DNA of 64,000 nucleotides, taken from NCBI GenBank assembly GCA_030062745.1, contig CP099844.1, positions 5,857,481-5,921,480 of the forward strand. The letters run 5' to 3'. Positions 25,601-37,011 of the stretch are shown piece by piece. The position numbers and the translations under genes were made by a program. Position 1 is the first letter of the stretch, and every line of letters begins with the position of its first letter. Source of the stretch: Capitulum mitella. Taxonomy: Eukaryota > Arthropoda > Thecostraca > Pollicipedomorpha > Pollicipedidae. The notes below the pieces were generated by a model. The model was not told where the DNA came from. It was given only the letters and a program-made list of their open reading frames with translations, and made no database searches.

Positions 25601-28600
25601 TTGTTAATCAGCATAAGCTCCTCTATTTGACGTAAATCGAGACATCTTGCAGAGTGTGGACTCCGGTTCATCACATGTCACCGGGACATCTTCTGTAAGA
25701 CTCTTACCAAACGGCAAGTCCACCAGTCTCTCGGCTGCTTTGCATGTGATATGTGAGAGGTCCTCTCCGGATGCAAGCTGAGGGCCCCTGAGGGGGTTCG
25801 GGCTCCATTTCGGCACAGGTCATCCAGCCCTTTCGTTGACGTCCTCTGATAAGCTGCCGGCTCTCCGTCCTTGAGGCGCTTCTGGGTGTGAACGGTGTCA
25901 GGCCCTCTCCGGCACCGAAGCTGAGACCCCTTACATGGTCTGGACACCGGTTCAGCACAGCCCGCCCAGCTCAGTGAGGCTCTTCGGAAAATCGCGGGTT
26001 CTCTGTCTCTGGGTCGCTGTTGAGTGTAACCGGTACGACAGACCCTTCCAGATGGAAGCCGAGGCCTCCTACTATGGTCCAGCCCAGGTCAACCTGGTGA
26101 GGCACCTTGGGAAAATTGTAAGCTCCTCGTCCATGGACGGTCGTTTGTGGACGTTATAGTTAGGAAGGGCACTCCTTCGGACGAAATGGAGGAAACTCCA
26201 GAACAGAGTATCGACTTTGATTCAACACAGACCATCGGATCCTCTCTATGAGACCCTGTACGAATCGCAGACATGCCGGTCCTCGGATCACTTTCGGGTC
26301 AAATCGGTACGAGGCCGTCTCGGGGACGGAAGGCAGGACCCCTAGAAGGGTCCAGACTCAGTTCATTGCAGGCCACTCGGATCCATATCGCGAGGCCCTT
26401 TGAAAACGTTGGTTGGCTCCTGGTCTCTGGATAGCTTTTGAGTGTTCACTACTTTGGCATTGGCTATACCTTTACAGGTCAATGACCTATGACCTCATTC
26501 TAGAAGGCATGTCATGGAGACATGGTATGAGGACTGTCGTCATCACGTAGCAAACATTTAACCCTATTCCCGGCGGGGGGGGGCTGAATCCGCCCCCCGT
26601 CGAGTTTTCTGTTTGCCAATTCCAGGGTTTTTGACGCAGCTTCACGAAACTTGGCCACTTTCGTAGCTATTCTTTTTACGTACTGCGACAAAATTTCGAA
26701 GTCCATTTCTGTTCAGGGGCGGAGTCAGGCAACATTTTTGGGAGGCACCTCAGGCCATTTTTGGCCCTGTTCAGGGTAAAAGAAAATGACTGCCAAAACT
26801 ACCGTTTTTAAGATAAAACCAGAAACTTTGTATGGATGTATAGCTAAACAGTTGGGCAACGTGCAAATACAATTTCGTTCATCTGAGGTCACGTTAGAAG
26901 GTCAGGTCAAGGTCAAAAGTCAAAATTTGGTTTTATGGTAATAATTTAAGCTCTTTTTTTTAAATACCAAACCCGAAATATATCTGAGGAAGAAGGGTGC
27001 TCTCGACTTGCGTATCAAGTTTCAGCCTGATATCAGGTCGGGTCACGGAGCTATGGCCTAAAATAGCGTACCTGATATCACAATAGCCGTAAAATGGAAT
27101 TCTTAAAACAGAGTGAATTCAAATGATTGAAAACGTTTACAGATAATATTAAATGCAAAGCAGACCATTCCAAGTGACTCCAAGGTCACTGGAGGTCATT
27201 TAAGGTCAAAGGCCACAAATTGATCTGAGGAACATATGACCATGGCAGTTCCTCCTTTTTCATGTCCCTGGCGCCGCCTATGCTAACATTATACAAATAT
27301 TGCCACACGATTCGTACTTTTTTAGCAGACCATGACTAGCAGAAGCCAAAAAGTGCCTTTGCCTTTTTTCTTCATTCAGTTGTTGAAAAACTAATACTCC
27401 TTTTTTGAAATGCTATGAACGCCTATGAATTTCCTCAAAATTTCAAATGTTTGTACCAATTCTGAAAGCCCCGTCTATAATTTTTCGATTCATGCCAATT
27501 CCATCGAAATCGGTTCAAAAACAACGGAGTTATAAGAAGTCCAAAAGTACCTCTCATTTCGATATTTTCTCCCTATATCTACCCCATTCAAAATTTTGAA
27601 AATACCTTTTTTGGAAGTGTAGTTTGCGTCATGGCAAATCGACTGCCGTTTGTTGCGATGAAATCGTATGTGTAGTTTCGAGATCTCAGGGGGAGGTGGG
27701 CCATCCGCCTCCCCTGCTGGGAATCATTCTGTTGGGATCAATGATCAACATGGGATTCAATTCCTGCTGGGAATCGGCCATACCGTCTAGCCCTCCTGGC
27801 ATAGCGTTAAACTGTTTTGGCGCTAATTTTTTCTCATTCTTGTGCATGGATGTCGCCCATTATGTCAGTGACGTGGGGTCCTTACTTGAGCCAAGGCCGT
27901 GAGGACAAAAAACATGAACTGAGGCAACTGCCCTCTCTTGTCCTCGTTCTGACCTGGAAGGGGTTCATGGAGTAATCGGAAGCATTCTATTGAATATTAA
28001 CAGTGCTTCCAATCTCTGCTTATCGTCAGAAGTACTTGTAAGCTCTTCAGAAGCGCCCTGTTGCTTCCGCCTTATGGGCCCGCCTTTGCTGGGCCAGAAC
28101 GATAACTTCGCAAACAGTACCACAGTCAGGACTGACGTGCTGCGACCTCCCACGGAAGAAAATACAGTTCGTCCATTGGAGGACGGTAAAGAGGATGATG
28201 GCCAGAAACGTTTGCCATGGCCAAACGCTAACCAAATCTGGAGGCACGCGACAGCCAACGCCATCCAAGCAAAAGATGCTCTCGGAACGGAGTGCATTAC
28301 CAACACGTCCGTGCGAGAGTCCAGACAACAGACTTACGGTATAACCAACACGTCCGTGCGAGAGTCCAGACAACAGACTTACGGTATAACCAACAGACTT
28401 ACGGTATAACCAACACGTCCGTGCGAGAGTCCAGACAACAGACTTACGGTACGACCAACACGTCCGTGCGAGAGTCCAGACAACAGACTTACGGTATAAC
28501 CAACACGTCCGTGCGAGAGTCCAGACAACAGACTTACGGTATAACCAACACGTCCGTGCGAGAGTCCAGACAACAGACTTACGGTATAACCAACACGTCC

Positions 28601-31600
28601 GTGCGAGAGTCCAGACAACAGACTTACGGTACGACCAACCAAACGCCTTGCCTGCCACGCATGGATGAGTGCATCCAGCAGAACACGGTCACTCCGCTTT
28701 TCAGTTTGGACAAAATTTCGTTGTTCGGGCCCTCATGTATTAAAACACAGTTTACAAAAACGCAATTTGACCACCGCATCTTTTTTTCATCATCATCATT
28801 AACCCAACATACACGCCAGCAACGACCGGAGATTGCAGGGCGGTCAAACCGTTCCAGGAGCATTATGCAGCGGAGTTCCGACTTTCACAGCCGTTAAACG
28901 CATCTCCGCCGCGGTATACGCCGCCGAGCTCTAACTCGGCTCCGCTTCAGCCAGGCGCAAACGCACACATCTCACGGCCTCGCAAACGCGGCCACCTCCA
29001 CGTTCTCATTGCTACTCTGCGCCTACCCATCACACGTCAAGACACATCTTACGGCCGTGACCACACCTTCACCTTCACGTTGGCTTTCCTTCTTTAAACT
29101 CACCCTTCGCCATCGTTAATTGTACTGTATTACAAATCCTCATGGAACACGCATGTTCCGGTTGCTAACGGAAAACGCGAAACTGAGTTCAATGGGACAA
29201 AGTGTATAGTATTTTTTACGAGGGGCTTGCAGGAATTTACTAGTAATAAACCTGTAGATAGTGCACTGGTTAATCCTCGCCACTATTCGCTATTTGGCTT
29301 ATTTTGCTCTTGGATGATGCGTTGATATAATCCCCCAAGCCATTTGCAAGCCAGACATAACATAACAATAGAAAACAATAATAATAATATTTTGGTATTT
29401 TGGCTGCAGACACAGACTGACCCTTTTCATTCACATAGTAAGCTTACAGGCGACCTCACAGAAGACTATGTCATTTGATTTTATTTCCCACTGGAATCCA
29501 TGGGACGTAGACTTCACGGCACTTTTGTGGGGCTAAAATGGCTTGTAACGATGAATGGAGACTTACGAAAAATAAGATACCTCTGCATGTGTTACTGCCC
29601 GTTACTTTTGGATGACATGTCTTGACGAGACGGTTCAGTGCTGGTGGCGGAAATTTGGTCATATGGCCAGTTCTTTGTGAACTTAGATTTTGTTCAAATC
29701 TGGTGCGTGTGTGGTGTTGGGACGGCGTTTGGCGCGCGCAGACATTTGCCATGGGCTTAGCACGTGACTGGGGAAAACACGCCAGAATTTTTCTCATACC
29801 GGTTCCGTCTGCCCTCCGGCGCCCGATCTCGGCGACGTCAGGTTGTGCCGAGACGAAACCGGATGCGATCGACGGAGAATCGATCGGCGAACTGCATTTT
29901 AACCCTATTCCCGGAGGGCGTAAGGTATGGCCGATTCCCGGCAGGGGGCGGATTCGACCCCCTCTGAGATCTCGAGAACTACTCGTCCGATTTCATCGCA
30001 ACAAACGACAATCGAGTTACCATGAGGTAAGTTACATTTTTATAAAAAGAAGTTTTCAGTATTTTGAAAAGGGTGGATAAAGGGGGCCAAAAGGTCAAAA
30101 TGGGGGATATTTTTTGGTCTTCTTATAACTCCATTGTTTATCGACCGATTTTGATGAAATTGGCATAAATCGAGAGATTATGGTTAAGACTTGGCCACTG
30201 GTCCATACATTTGAAATTTTGAAAAATTCATAGCCGTTCACAAGAATTCAAAAATAGGAGGATTGGTTTTTCAACAAATTAATGACCAAAAAAGGCAAAA
30301 GTACTTCTTTGCATTCTGATAGCCATGTTACGCTAAATAAGTAAAAATCGTATCACATTGTTTGTATAATGTTAGCATAGGCGGTGCCAGGGGCATGAAA
30401 AAGGAGAAATTGCCATGGCCACATATTCTTCAGATCAACTCTTGATCTGAAGAATATGACCTTAAATGACCTGCAATGTCCTTGGAGTCACTTGGAATGA
30501 ACTCGTAAGCATTTAATATTACCTTGACACGTTTTTAATTATTTGAATTCACTCTATTTCAAAATTCCATTTTACGACAATTGTGATATAGGATACGTGC
30601 ACTGACATTTTAGGTCATAACTCTCTGACCCGACCAGATATCAAGCTGAAACTTGATAAACAAGTAGAGGACATCTTTTTGCGTCATATGTATCTCGGGT
30701 TTAGCATTTCAAAAAAAGCGCCAAAATTATTACTATAAAACCAAATTTTCACTTTTGATCCTGACCTGACCTCGTTAATTGACCTCAGGTGAACAAAATC
30801 GTGTTTGCACTTTGCCCAACTATTTAGCCATACATCCATATAAAGTTTTAAGCTTTATCTTAAAAACGTTAGTTTTGGCAGTCATTTTCCTTTTTCCCTT
30901 AACAGGGCCAAAAATGGCCTGAGTTACCTCTCAAAAACGTTGTCTAGCTCTGCCCCTCAGCAAAATAGAATTTTGAAACATTGTCATAGTACGAAAAAAA
31001 AATAACTAGGAAAAGTGACCAAGTTTCGGGAAGCTGCGTCAAAAGCCTGGAATTGGCAAGCAAAAAACCAGAGGGGGCGGATTCACCCCCCCCCCCCACT
31101 GATGTTTCCACTTTTGCTGTCCTAAGTTCGGCAAAGTAAGGTCATGATTGCACCAGGGACGGCTTTCAGTGGCAGGCAAAGAAAACATTGCTGACCAACT
31201 GAAATATAATGATTTCTTCTCAGCCTGTGGGCCGTGAAAACGATGATAATAAAAACACTGATGCAGCATCCTGAAGCAAATTTCTTTGCGCCTCTTGTTA
31301 AGCACTACGTTTTTCGGTTCGGAAGTTATGTAATGAGGAGAAAACGGTGTTGTATCTTGTTTACCTCGGCAACTGAAAAAAATAAAAAGGATGCCTGCCT
31401 GCCTGCCTTATGCTGAATGGAATTAGTCACGCGTTCAGTTGGCAATAAGTTGAATACTAGAAATTTAGATGATTTGCCTTACAAAATGCATATCTGGTTA
31501 TGACTGGATGATTATATATGAAAAGAAAACCCATGTATGGTATGGGCGGTTTAAATACTTCAGTACTATATTTTCGCCCAGTAGGCTAAAATGGACCAAA

Positions 31601-33902
31601 AGGATAGGGTTAAAATTAGGTAACAGACTAACAAAATTGAAAAAAAAGTAGTAAACAGTGACAAAGATGACGCATAATAAAAAAAAATTGTCGTTGGAAT
31701 CCTTGATGGCAACGTTTTGGTTAGTTCAAGAATCGAAATATTTTTTACCTCTTACTAACAATGCAAGCATGAAGCAAATAGGGGAAGAATAAGTTTTCGA
31801 ACGGCGCAATCCAGTCACGCAGTATGGTCAAATTCCACACGATGCAGAGAAAAGCGCTCTGTTCCATGGATGCAAGCTTTATATAAAATAGCAGGAGGGT
31901 GTTATCACAGTCGGAGCGTTTGTGTTGGTGTCAGATAATCACGCTTGGTCAGTTATTGATAAGACAAATACAAGAAATTTTACCAAGCTGATCAGTTAAC
32001 TGGTTTATCCAGTTCCAATGGTCAGCGCCGCGCCTTAAGGCGATAGCATTAAAAACAGATGTAAGTTCTGAAATGTGCAGAATACGTTATAGGTCGTTCC
32101 AATTTAAACAATGTATATTTTTGCGATTTGGATTGATATATTACAAGACACAGTTCACCAAAGACGACCTTGCTGTCAAACAATCTGAAAATGCATGAGG
32201 ATATAGCTTGGTGAACGCCCAATGAAATAGATTTTCTGCATGATGGTTACGCTGCCTATCCCTGAAAAACGTCACGGGAGCATACTTGTCGCCAGGGGTC
32301 CTGCGACGGGAAAATGGTAATAATGAAAGTCAGGCGTTATTAAAGATCAGCATCCGATATACATCACTCGTTAACCCTTGCCCAGCGAGGGTTGTGGCCG
32401 CATGTCGTCGCTCGTTTGATCTATGACCTGACAAAAGAGTAACGGGACTATCATGCCTCCCGTTGAAAATTTCAATTTTGATGACGTCTTCGTGACCAGG
32501 GAGGCCACCCATTGACCTAGACCCAAAAGTCTGTTCATTTTCTGATAGCTAAGAGAACGAACAACACGCTAGTGCCTATGGAACTGACCTATTGCGAGAT
32601 GTTTGGAAACTATATTGCTAAGGAAACTGACTGGTTTTGACATGGCCGCTTTGAGGTTATTACTTGAATACACGGACGTGAAGTCATCTGTTGACATGAT
32701 ACCAAAATTAGACATCGTTAAGCTGTTGATGTGATAAGCAACATGCTGGTTTTTGCCGCGTTGCTCTATCTTTTTTTTAAAGCTAGAAGGGGATCGTTTT
32801 AGAACCCCCGTCAGCCGAAGGTGTAAAATGGCCCCGCTGGGCAAGGGTTAAACCGAGAGGCAATACACTGTGTCGGCATTTGAAACCCACGCAATTTTTT
32901 GATTAACCTGGTATATTTACAGGAAGGGAAACTGGGTCGGGAGCGGAAGAGCAAGGAGAAACTTCCACTGCAGATAACGCAGCGGATGAGATCGTGTCAG
33001 CCGTGGACAACGCCGCGGACCACATTGCGTCTGCTGCAGACAACGCCGTGGACCAGGCTGCTTCTGCTGCAGATAATGCGGCAGACCATGTCACGTCTGC
33101 TGCAGACAACGCCGTGGACCAGGCCACTTCTGCTGCAAACAACGCGGCGGACCATGTCGCGTCTGCTGCAGACAATGCGGCGGACCATGTCGCGACTGCT
33201 GCAGACAACGCCGTGGACCAGGCCACTTCTGCTGCAGACAACGCGGCGGACCATGTCGCATCTGCTGTAGACACCGCCACAGACCAGTCCGTGTCTGCAG
33301 CAGACAACGTCGCGGACGGGGCCGCATCTGGCGCAGACAGCACCATGGACCAGACCGCACCTGCAGACAACGCGGTGGACCAGACTGCGTCTGCTGCAGA
33401 CAACGCCGCGGACCAGACCGCGTCTGCTGCACACAACGCCGCGGACCAGACTGTGTCTGCAGCAGAGACCGTGTCGGACGGGGCCGCGTCTGCTGGAGAC
33501 AGCACCGCAGACCAGACCTCATCTGCTGCAGACAACACTGCGGAACAGACCGCGTCTGCTGCAGACAACGCCGCGGACGGGACCGCATCTGGTGCAGACA
33601 GCACTGTGGACCAGGCCGCTTCTGCTGCAGACAACGCCGCAGACCAGGCCGTGTCTGCAGCGGAGACCGCGACGGACGGGGCCGCATCTGCTGCAGACAG
33701 CACCGCAGACCACACCCTATCTGCTGCAGACAACACTGCGGAACAGACCGCGTCTGCTGCAGACAGCGCGACGAACGGGGCCACGTCCGCTGCAGACAGC
33801 AGCGCGGACGACACTGCGTGTACTCGACTACAGCGACTTGCCCGCGCCCGGTGCATACTGCGCGGTGGACAGCACTGCACCTGTTCGACGACCGACGACT
33901 AG
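22535..33902 (+). CDS. Secreted PAN-like/EB protein with 26 hendecad repeats (four exons)
   Basis: Exons 22535-22691, 22865-23017, 24585-24719 and 32923-33902 join to 474 residues plus TAG. Every junction is phase 1, the pattern of shuffled extracellular modules. Residues 1-16 form a signal peptide (MVLTVLLALLVVGGHA). Residues 17-53 share PAPFVF and ALxxxxDVLE with the paralogue at 52104. Residues about 53-78 carry a CxCMTRC...CLSF...CTL pattern like a PAN/Apple module. Residues 105-148 have the spacing of an EB/EGF-like module. Residues 163-447 are 26 tandem 11-residue units, consensus SAADNAADQTA, one of them a residue short; each has two or three acidic residues and no lysine. The 27-residue tail has four cysteines. 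The protein is presumably secreted. Function is unknown; calcium or mineral binding, adhesion or stress protection are possibilities only. The link from exon 3 to exon 4 crosses 8.2 kb and rests on phase and frame. Confidence 0.65.
22865..23017 (+). CDS. PAN-EB gene exon 2: PAN/Apple-like cysteine segment
   Basis: Acceptor CAG at 22862-22864, donor GTAAGC at 23018; 153 bases, phase 1 to phase 1. The intron before it is only 173 bases. It encodes GCMTRCLVRAECLSFS, then a short acidic turn and NCTLG, then a basic RRRG stretch. It is 95% identical to the exon at 57503-57655. Confidence 0.85.
23375..23525. repeat. AT-rich imperfect tandem repeat (GATTACAGTATTTAACTG type)
   Basis: About seven irregular copies of a 15-30 base unit containing GATTACAGTA and TATTTAACTG. 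Confidence 0.8.
23910..24245 (+). repeat. Dispersed repeat rich in CGTACATTTGC words
   Basis: Words such as ACGTATTTTTACGTATGCGC, GTGTACATTTGCGCTAACGT and GGTACATTTGCTGACGTATA recur every 20-40 bases. Similar stretches are at 13120-13440 (same orientation) and 11570-11850 (opposite). No terminal structure was identified. Confidence 0.55.
24585..24719 (+). CDS. PAN-EB gene exon 3: EB/EGF-like module
   Basis: Acceptor CCAG at 24581-24584, donor GTAACG at 24720; 135 bases, phase 1 to phase 1. The cysteine order is FCDTDLDC, then STCGDGSTCVCQSGF, then DQC, fitting the EB module of arthropod and nematode secreted proteins. NST is a potential N-glycosylation site. Confidence 0.82.
25152..25192. 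repeat. Perfect 15-bp inverted repeat
   Basis: Arms AGCCCTTAAGGAGAC at 25152-25166 and its exact reverse complement at 25178-25192, with an 11-base loop. The surrounding sequence repeats CTTAAGGA-like words more loosely. Confidence 0.9.
25620..26450. repeat. Decayed ~140-bp tandem repeat
   Basis: Unit starts of the form CCTCTCCGGATGCAAGCTGAGG, CCCTCTCCGGCACCGAAGCTGAGA and CCCTTCCAGATGGAAGCCGAGG are seen near 25760, 25903 and 26042, so the period is about 140 bases. Later units near 26180 and 26320 are weaker. Each unit contains a CCGGTTCAGCACAG-like and a GGTTCTCTGTCTCTGG-like block. No open frame persists through the units. Confidence 0.65.
26562..27806 (+). mobile_element. TTAA element copy A (~1.25 kb, non-autonomous)
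   Basis: Flanked by TTAA at 26558-26561 and 27807-27810. The left end is CCCTATTCCCGGCGGGG; the right end is the mutated complement GGCATAGCG instead of GGAATAGGG. A G-run/C-run hairpin with GCTGAATCCGCC follows the left end. It carries AGGTCA clusters near 26897-26915 and 27183-27212. There is no transposase reading frame. TTAA target duplication with CCC ends fits the piggyBac superfamily; Kolobok elements also use TTAA. Confidence 0.85.
28301..28640. repeat. 45-bp minisatellite, seven copies
   Basis: The unit contains ACACGTCCGTGCGAGAGTCC and ACAACAGACTTACGGTATAA. Copies start near 28301, 28346, 28411, 28456, 28501, 28546 and 28591; a partial 20-base duplication interrupts after the second. 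Copies are almost identical. Because 45 is a multiple of three, both strands stay open, giving false 200-residue frames. Confidence 0.95.
29903..31100 (-). mobile_element. TTAA element copy B (~1.2 kb, reverse, one end lost)
   Basis: TTAA at 29899-29902 precedes CCCTATTCCCGGAGGG, which is the right terminus read in reverse. The body matches copies A, C and D in reverse complement. At the far end the GAGGGGGCGGATTC block and C-run near 31080-31101 are present, but the final CCCGGGAATAGGG-TTAA is missing, so that end is deleted. Confidence 0.82.
32375..32847. mobile_element. Short TTAA element of a second family (473 bp)
   Basis: Flanked by TTAA at 32371-32374 and 32848-32851. It has perfect 13-bp terminal inverted repeats, CCCTTGCCCAGCG and CGCTGGGCAAGGG. 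No coding capacity. The terminal CCC and TTAA duplication match the ~1.2 kb family, but the interior is unrelated. It ends only 75 bases before the acceptor of the hendecad-repeat exon. Confidence 0.85.
32923..33902 (+). CDS. Terminal repeat exon: 26 copies of an 11-residue acidic unit
   Basis: Acceptor CAG at 32920-32922; two bases complete a glycine codon if joined to the phase-1 EB exon. A short linker, RETGSGAEEQGET, precedes the repeats at 32964-33818. The tail ends STTDD then TAG at 33900-33902. Early units alternate NAADH and NAVDQ, giving a 22-residue period. Later units 15-17 and 21-23 in the SAAE/STADQ/NTAEQ series recur at 66 residues. The stretch is open in all six frames as a result of the 33-bp periodicity. 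The plus frame is preferred because it has a splice acceptor, a clean flanking linker and conserved unit phase. Confidence 0.7.
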
Positions 33903-34249
33903 GTTGCGGCCCGCGTCGCCGTCGGGGCAGTTTTCTGCAGGTCAACCGGAGCAGGCAGAAAACGAACGGCAAGCATGGCTGCAGAAAGGCGGGAAATGGG
34001 AAATCTCGAGAAATGAATGCAAAAATGTCCAGGTTCGGGCGTGCCGTGGCATAAGGGCTCATCGAGTTCTTGTGTCAGTCGTTCGGTTTCTGCACGTGCG
34101 TTGTGCTGTCGTGATGTGCGTGTTGTGGCTGCCTAGTCATACGGACACTGATCACGTGCTGAGATGCGAGGTGAACAGATGGCGGGGCAGGCGAGTTTAG
34201 GGAAACGTCAGCATCTCGTGCAGATGTTCCAGCCGATGGAGGGACATGC

Positions 34250-34255
34250 AATAAA
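34250..34255 (+). terminator. Candidate polyadenylation signal AATAAA
   Basis: AATAAA lies 348 bases after the stop of the repeat exon. A GT-rich stretch (TGGTTTGGACTCTAGGTGTG) follows at about 34261. This is a reasonable 3' end for the PAN-EB gene but is not proven. Confidence 0.4.
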
Positions 34256-36779
34256 CCGCATGGTTTGGACTCTAGGTGTGACAGACAATGTCCCAACCCT
34301 GTCTTGTAACGTAGGCTCCGCCAGGAGAGGGAATGGGATCGGAAGATTCGCCTTTTTCTTCTTTTTGTCGACGAGCTCGATAATCTCCAATTTTTTGGAA
34401 AGTTCGTCGATTTCTTGTTTCACAAATAGCATATCTCGCCTAATGGTCTTATCTCTCAGATTTTGATTAAAACTGATTGATGGTATCTTCCTGGGAACTT
34501 AATTAACCCGGTATCACTTCATCTTGGCCAGACAAATGGATCACGAGTTAAGACATGAGTTAAGTTAAGTTAAAACATGAGGCAGTTTTTGCGGTATGGC
34601 GAGGGTTAAACGTGCATTAAACGGTGAGCGTATTTTGAAATTTAGGTTGCTTGACATTGTTCATGTGGTGTAATTAATTTGTAACATTCGAGGTCAGTTG
34701 TTTCTGTTCAGTCCTGCAAGGTACCTGTCAACCTCCGCTGACTCCTAATCCTACCCACTCCCGTCGTCTGTCATCCCTCCGTGTAACGGTGACCGCCCAC
34801 GGGAGCCGCCTGTTCCTGCCGCATTTTAAGGTGTTACTTGTGAAATAAATTGTTGAAAGACAGGCTGATCGGAGGTGGACAGCCGGATACGGACACTCAA
34901 GCGGTGGGCGGGCGATGACCGGGGATAGCACACTGTGATTACGAGACGACTCATACGGGGGCAGCGTGCTGGAGAGCAGAGGTGACCGCTCCTGCTGACT
35001 GCCGGCTCGCCGGCGCGCTATTGATTCTTCTTCCTCCACCCAGACTCTGGGTTTTTCCAATTCGGCTGAACTCGGCTTCTGCAACTTCCCGTGGCGCTGA
35101 CATGGCACAGCGTGATTTGCCAATTCGGTCTACGTCAGTCTGTGGTGTATCCAACTGAGCCCGGGAAGAGGGCTGCATTTTTGGGTCTGGCGGTCGGGCC
35201 CTTGCGTCCGCCTGGCGACCTCCATGATTTTGGTGACCAGCTGACACCGGCACCTGAGGGTTGGTGTCGTCCGGCTGGCCTAAATCCGTTCCTTTCTCTT
35301 CGCCTTATTTACACGGGCCTTTTTCGGTGTTTGGCCAGCCGTTTTCAGAGCCACGCGTCACGCGGAACCAGCCTGTGGAATCCAGTCGATGTGAACCCTG
35401 AAAGGCATTTAGATGCTTCTTCGTAGTTTTCAGCGATGCCGCGAACTGCTGATGTGGAACGGACGAGCGGGTGTTGGGGTTACGGTCGCAACGAGCGTTT
35501 TCGTGCAACCCTTGAGGTTCTCCAAGATACATCCCAAACACCAGCGCCTCAGCCACACTAAATTTGGTACATGAATGCAAAAATAAATGGTGGATCTTTT
35601 GGTGTTAAAGAAACATTCGAGGTCGCTGAAGATCACCTTACTAAAGCGAGTAAAAATCAGGTCATAGTTTTTAGAAATGGCCATTTTATGGCAAAATTCA
35701 AACTGCTATTTATCAAACAAATATGTTTTTAGGGTCAGACTCACAAGCCTTGACTTAATAAAGCCAAAAATGGTCTGTACGGACCCCAGGGCTTTAGGCA
35801 TGATTATGAAAATATACAACCTTCTTTATACCGGGAGAGACTTGGGTGAACACGCAAAAAGTGTATATATCAACAAAGAGAGTAAACATTGGGGTGCATG
35901 GCTGTCAACGAGAAATGGATCAGATGAATTTTGTCTTCGGTCTAGCATGCCGTGCCATGCCCGCATAGTATTCTGAGAAGAGGGGCACGCGATGAAATTT
36001 TTATGTGCTATTGCTTAATACTTCTTTTATCGGTAACATTGTACATGTAACATTTCCACTTTTTCGAAGTCACTTTAGGTCAGTGATCTAGGCTGACCTC
36101 AAATGGCTTTTGATGTTCTTTGTGGCAGAAATTCGACTTGTGAAGCATTTTTGGGTGCCAAGTTCAAATTCAGCGCCAAAGTTTATCCTGGGAGGAAACA
36201 AAACAAAATATATTACCTTTCGTGAAACTATAACCAATTGCCTTAAGTTGAGCTGAAGTAATAGTTTAAGCCTAAATGCTCAAGCAAACGTCACAGCTCA
36301 TATGCGATCTGTCTCCAGCTTTGTGTGCCGTACGTAAATGGCTCTGGCTGTCAACATTCGCACCTATCAGCGTGCGTCTTAGCGCTGTGACCAACGGTTT
36401 TCGCAGCACAAGCAAAAATCCCGCCAGCTGCACCGATTGCAAAATTTTTGAACTAACTTGACCTTGAAGGTCATAGCCTAGACACATCAAACTATTACAC
36501 GACAGAGTTCTATGGCGTTGGTAAATCTTGCTTGTTAGATTTCGAGATTATAGGTCAAAGTGTCTCCCTCCCATCCAAGCACGTTATATTTGACCGGCCC
36601 ATCGGGCAAGTGTTAATGAAACGTCACGGATTATCTCACGTGATGAGGGTGTTCTCAGTCTTGTTGACGTTCAGCGGAATATTCGTTCATAGTCGAGGCA
36701 TCTTACGTCGTACCGTCACCTCTTTTCTGTCGAGATGCGACCTATACGATCTTCTCCACGTGATCTGGTGACCAGGCTC

Positions 36780-37011
36780 GGCGTAGCCCATCACTGTACC
36801 ACTTTACAACAAATCCAACAAATACAACAAATCCACCAGCGCAGTACGAGACAGGACCACTTGCTAAGTACAGTGTCCGCCATCAGGACCGAGTTAGGAA
36901 GGCGGCAATTCTCGGCAAAGCTAGAGCCATCGACGACCTCCCTTCAGAAGTCAAACCAGCGACATCTGGTTACTTAAGTCCAAATTCAAGAAACACTTTC
37001 GTGTTTCGTAG
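36780..37011 (+). mobile_element. 3' tail of a non-LTR retrotransposon ORF (remnant)
   Basis: In the plus frame, RKAAILGKARAIDDLPSEVK and, after a one-base shift, LLKSKFKKHFRVS followed by a stop resemble the usual C-terminus of jockey/CR1-type reverse transcriptase proteins, where a 'WN-LP' block precedes 'FKxxLKxHF'. A short (ACAAATCC) tandem run lies just upstream. The match is short, so confidence is moderate. Confidence 0.4.

Larger units (their letters stand above)
24720..32922 (+). other. Inferred PAN-EB gene intron 3 (8.2 kb), filled with repeats
   Basis: Contents in order: a perfect 15-bp hairpin at 25152-25192, a decayed ~140-bp tandem repeat, TTAA element copy A, a 45-bp minisatellite, TTAA element copy B and a short TTAA element of another family. 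No recognisable exon was found between the EB exon and the repeat exon. Confidence 0.55.

Noticed and set aside
28301..28640. Possible CRISPR array
   Set aside because: The repeats are contiguous without unique spacers and the genome is eukaryotic.
28047..28897. 200-residue frames on both strands over the 45-bp repeat
   Set aside because: The 45-bp unit is a multiple of three, so openness is automatic; the flanks have no coding character.
32903..34062. Minus-strand frames of 323 and 325 residues over the hendecad array
   Set aside because: They are shadows of a 33-bp periodic array without stops; the plus strand has the splice acceptor, linker and phase-matched upstream exons.
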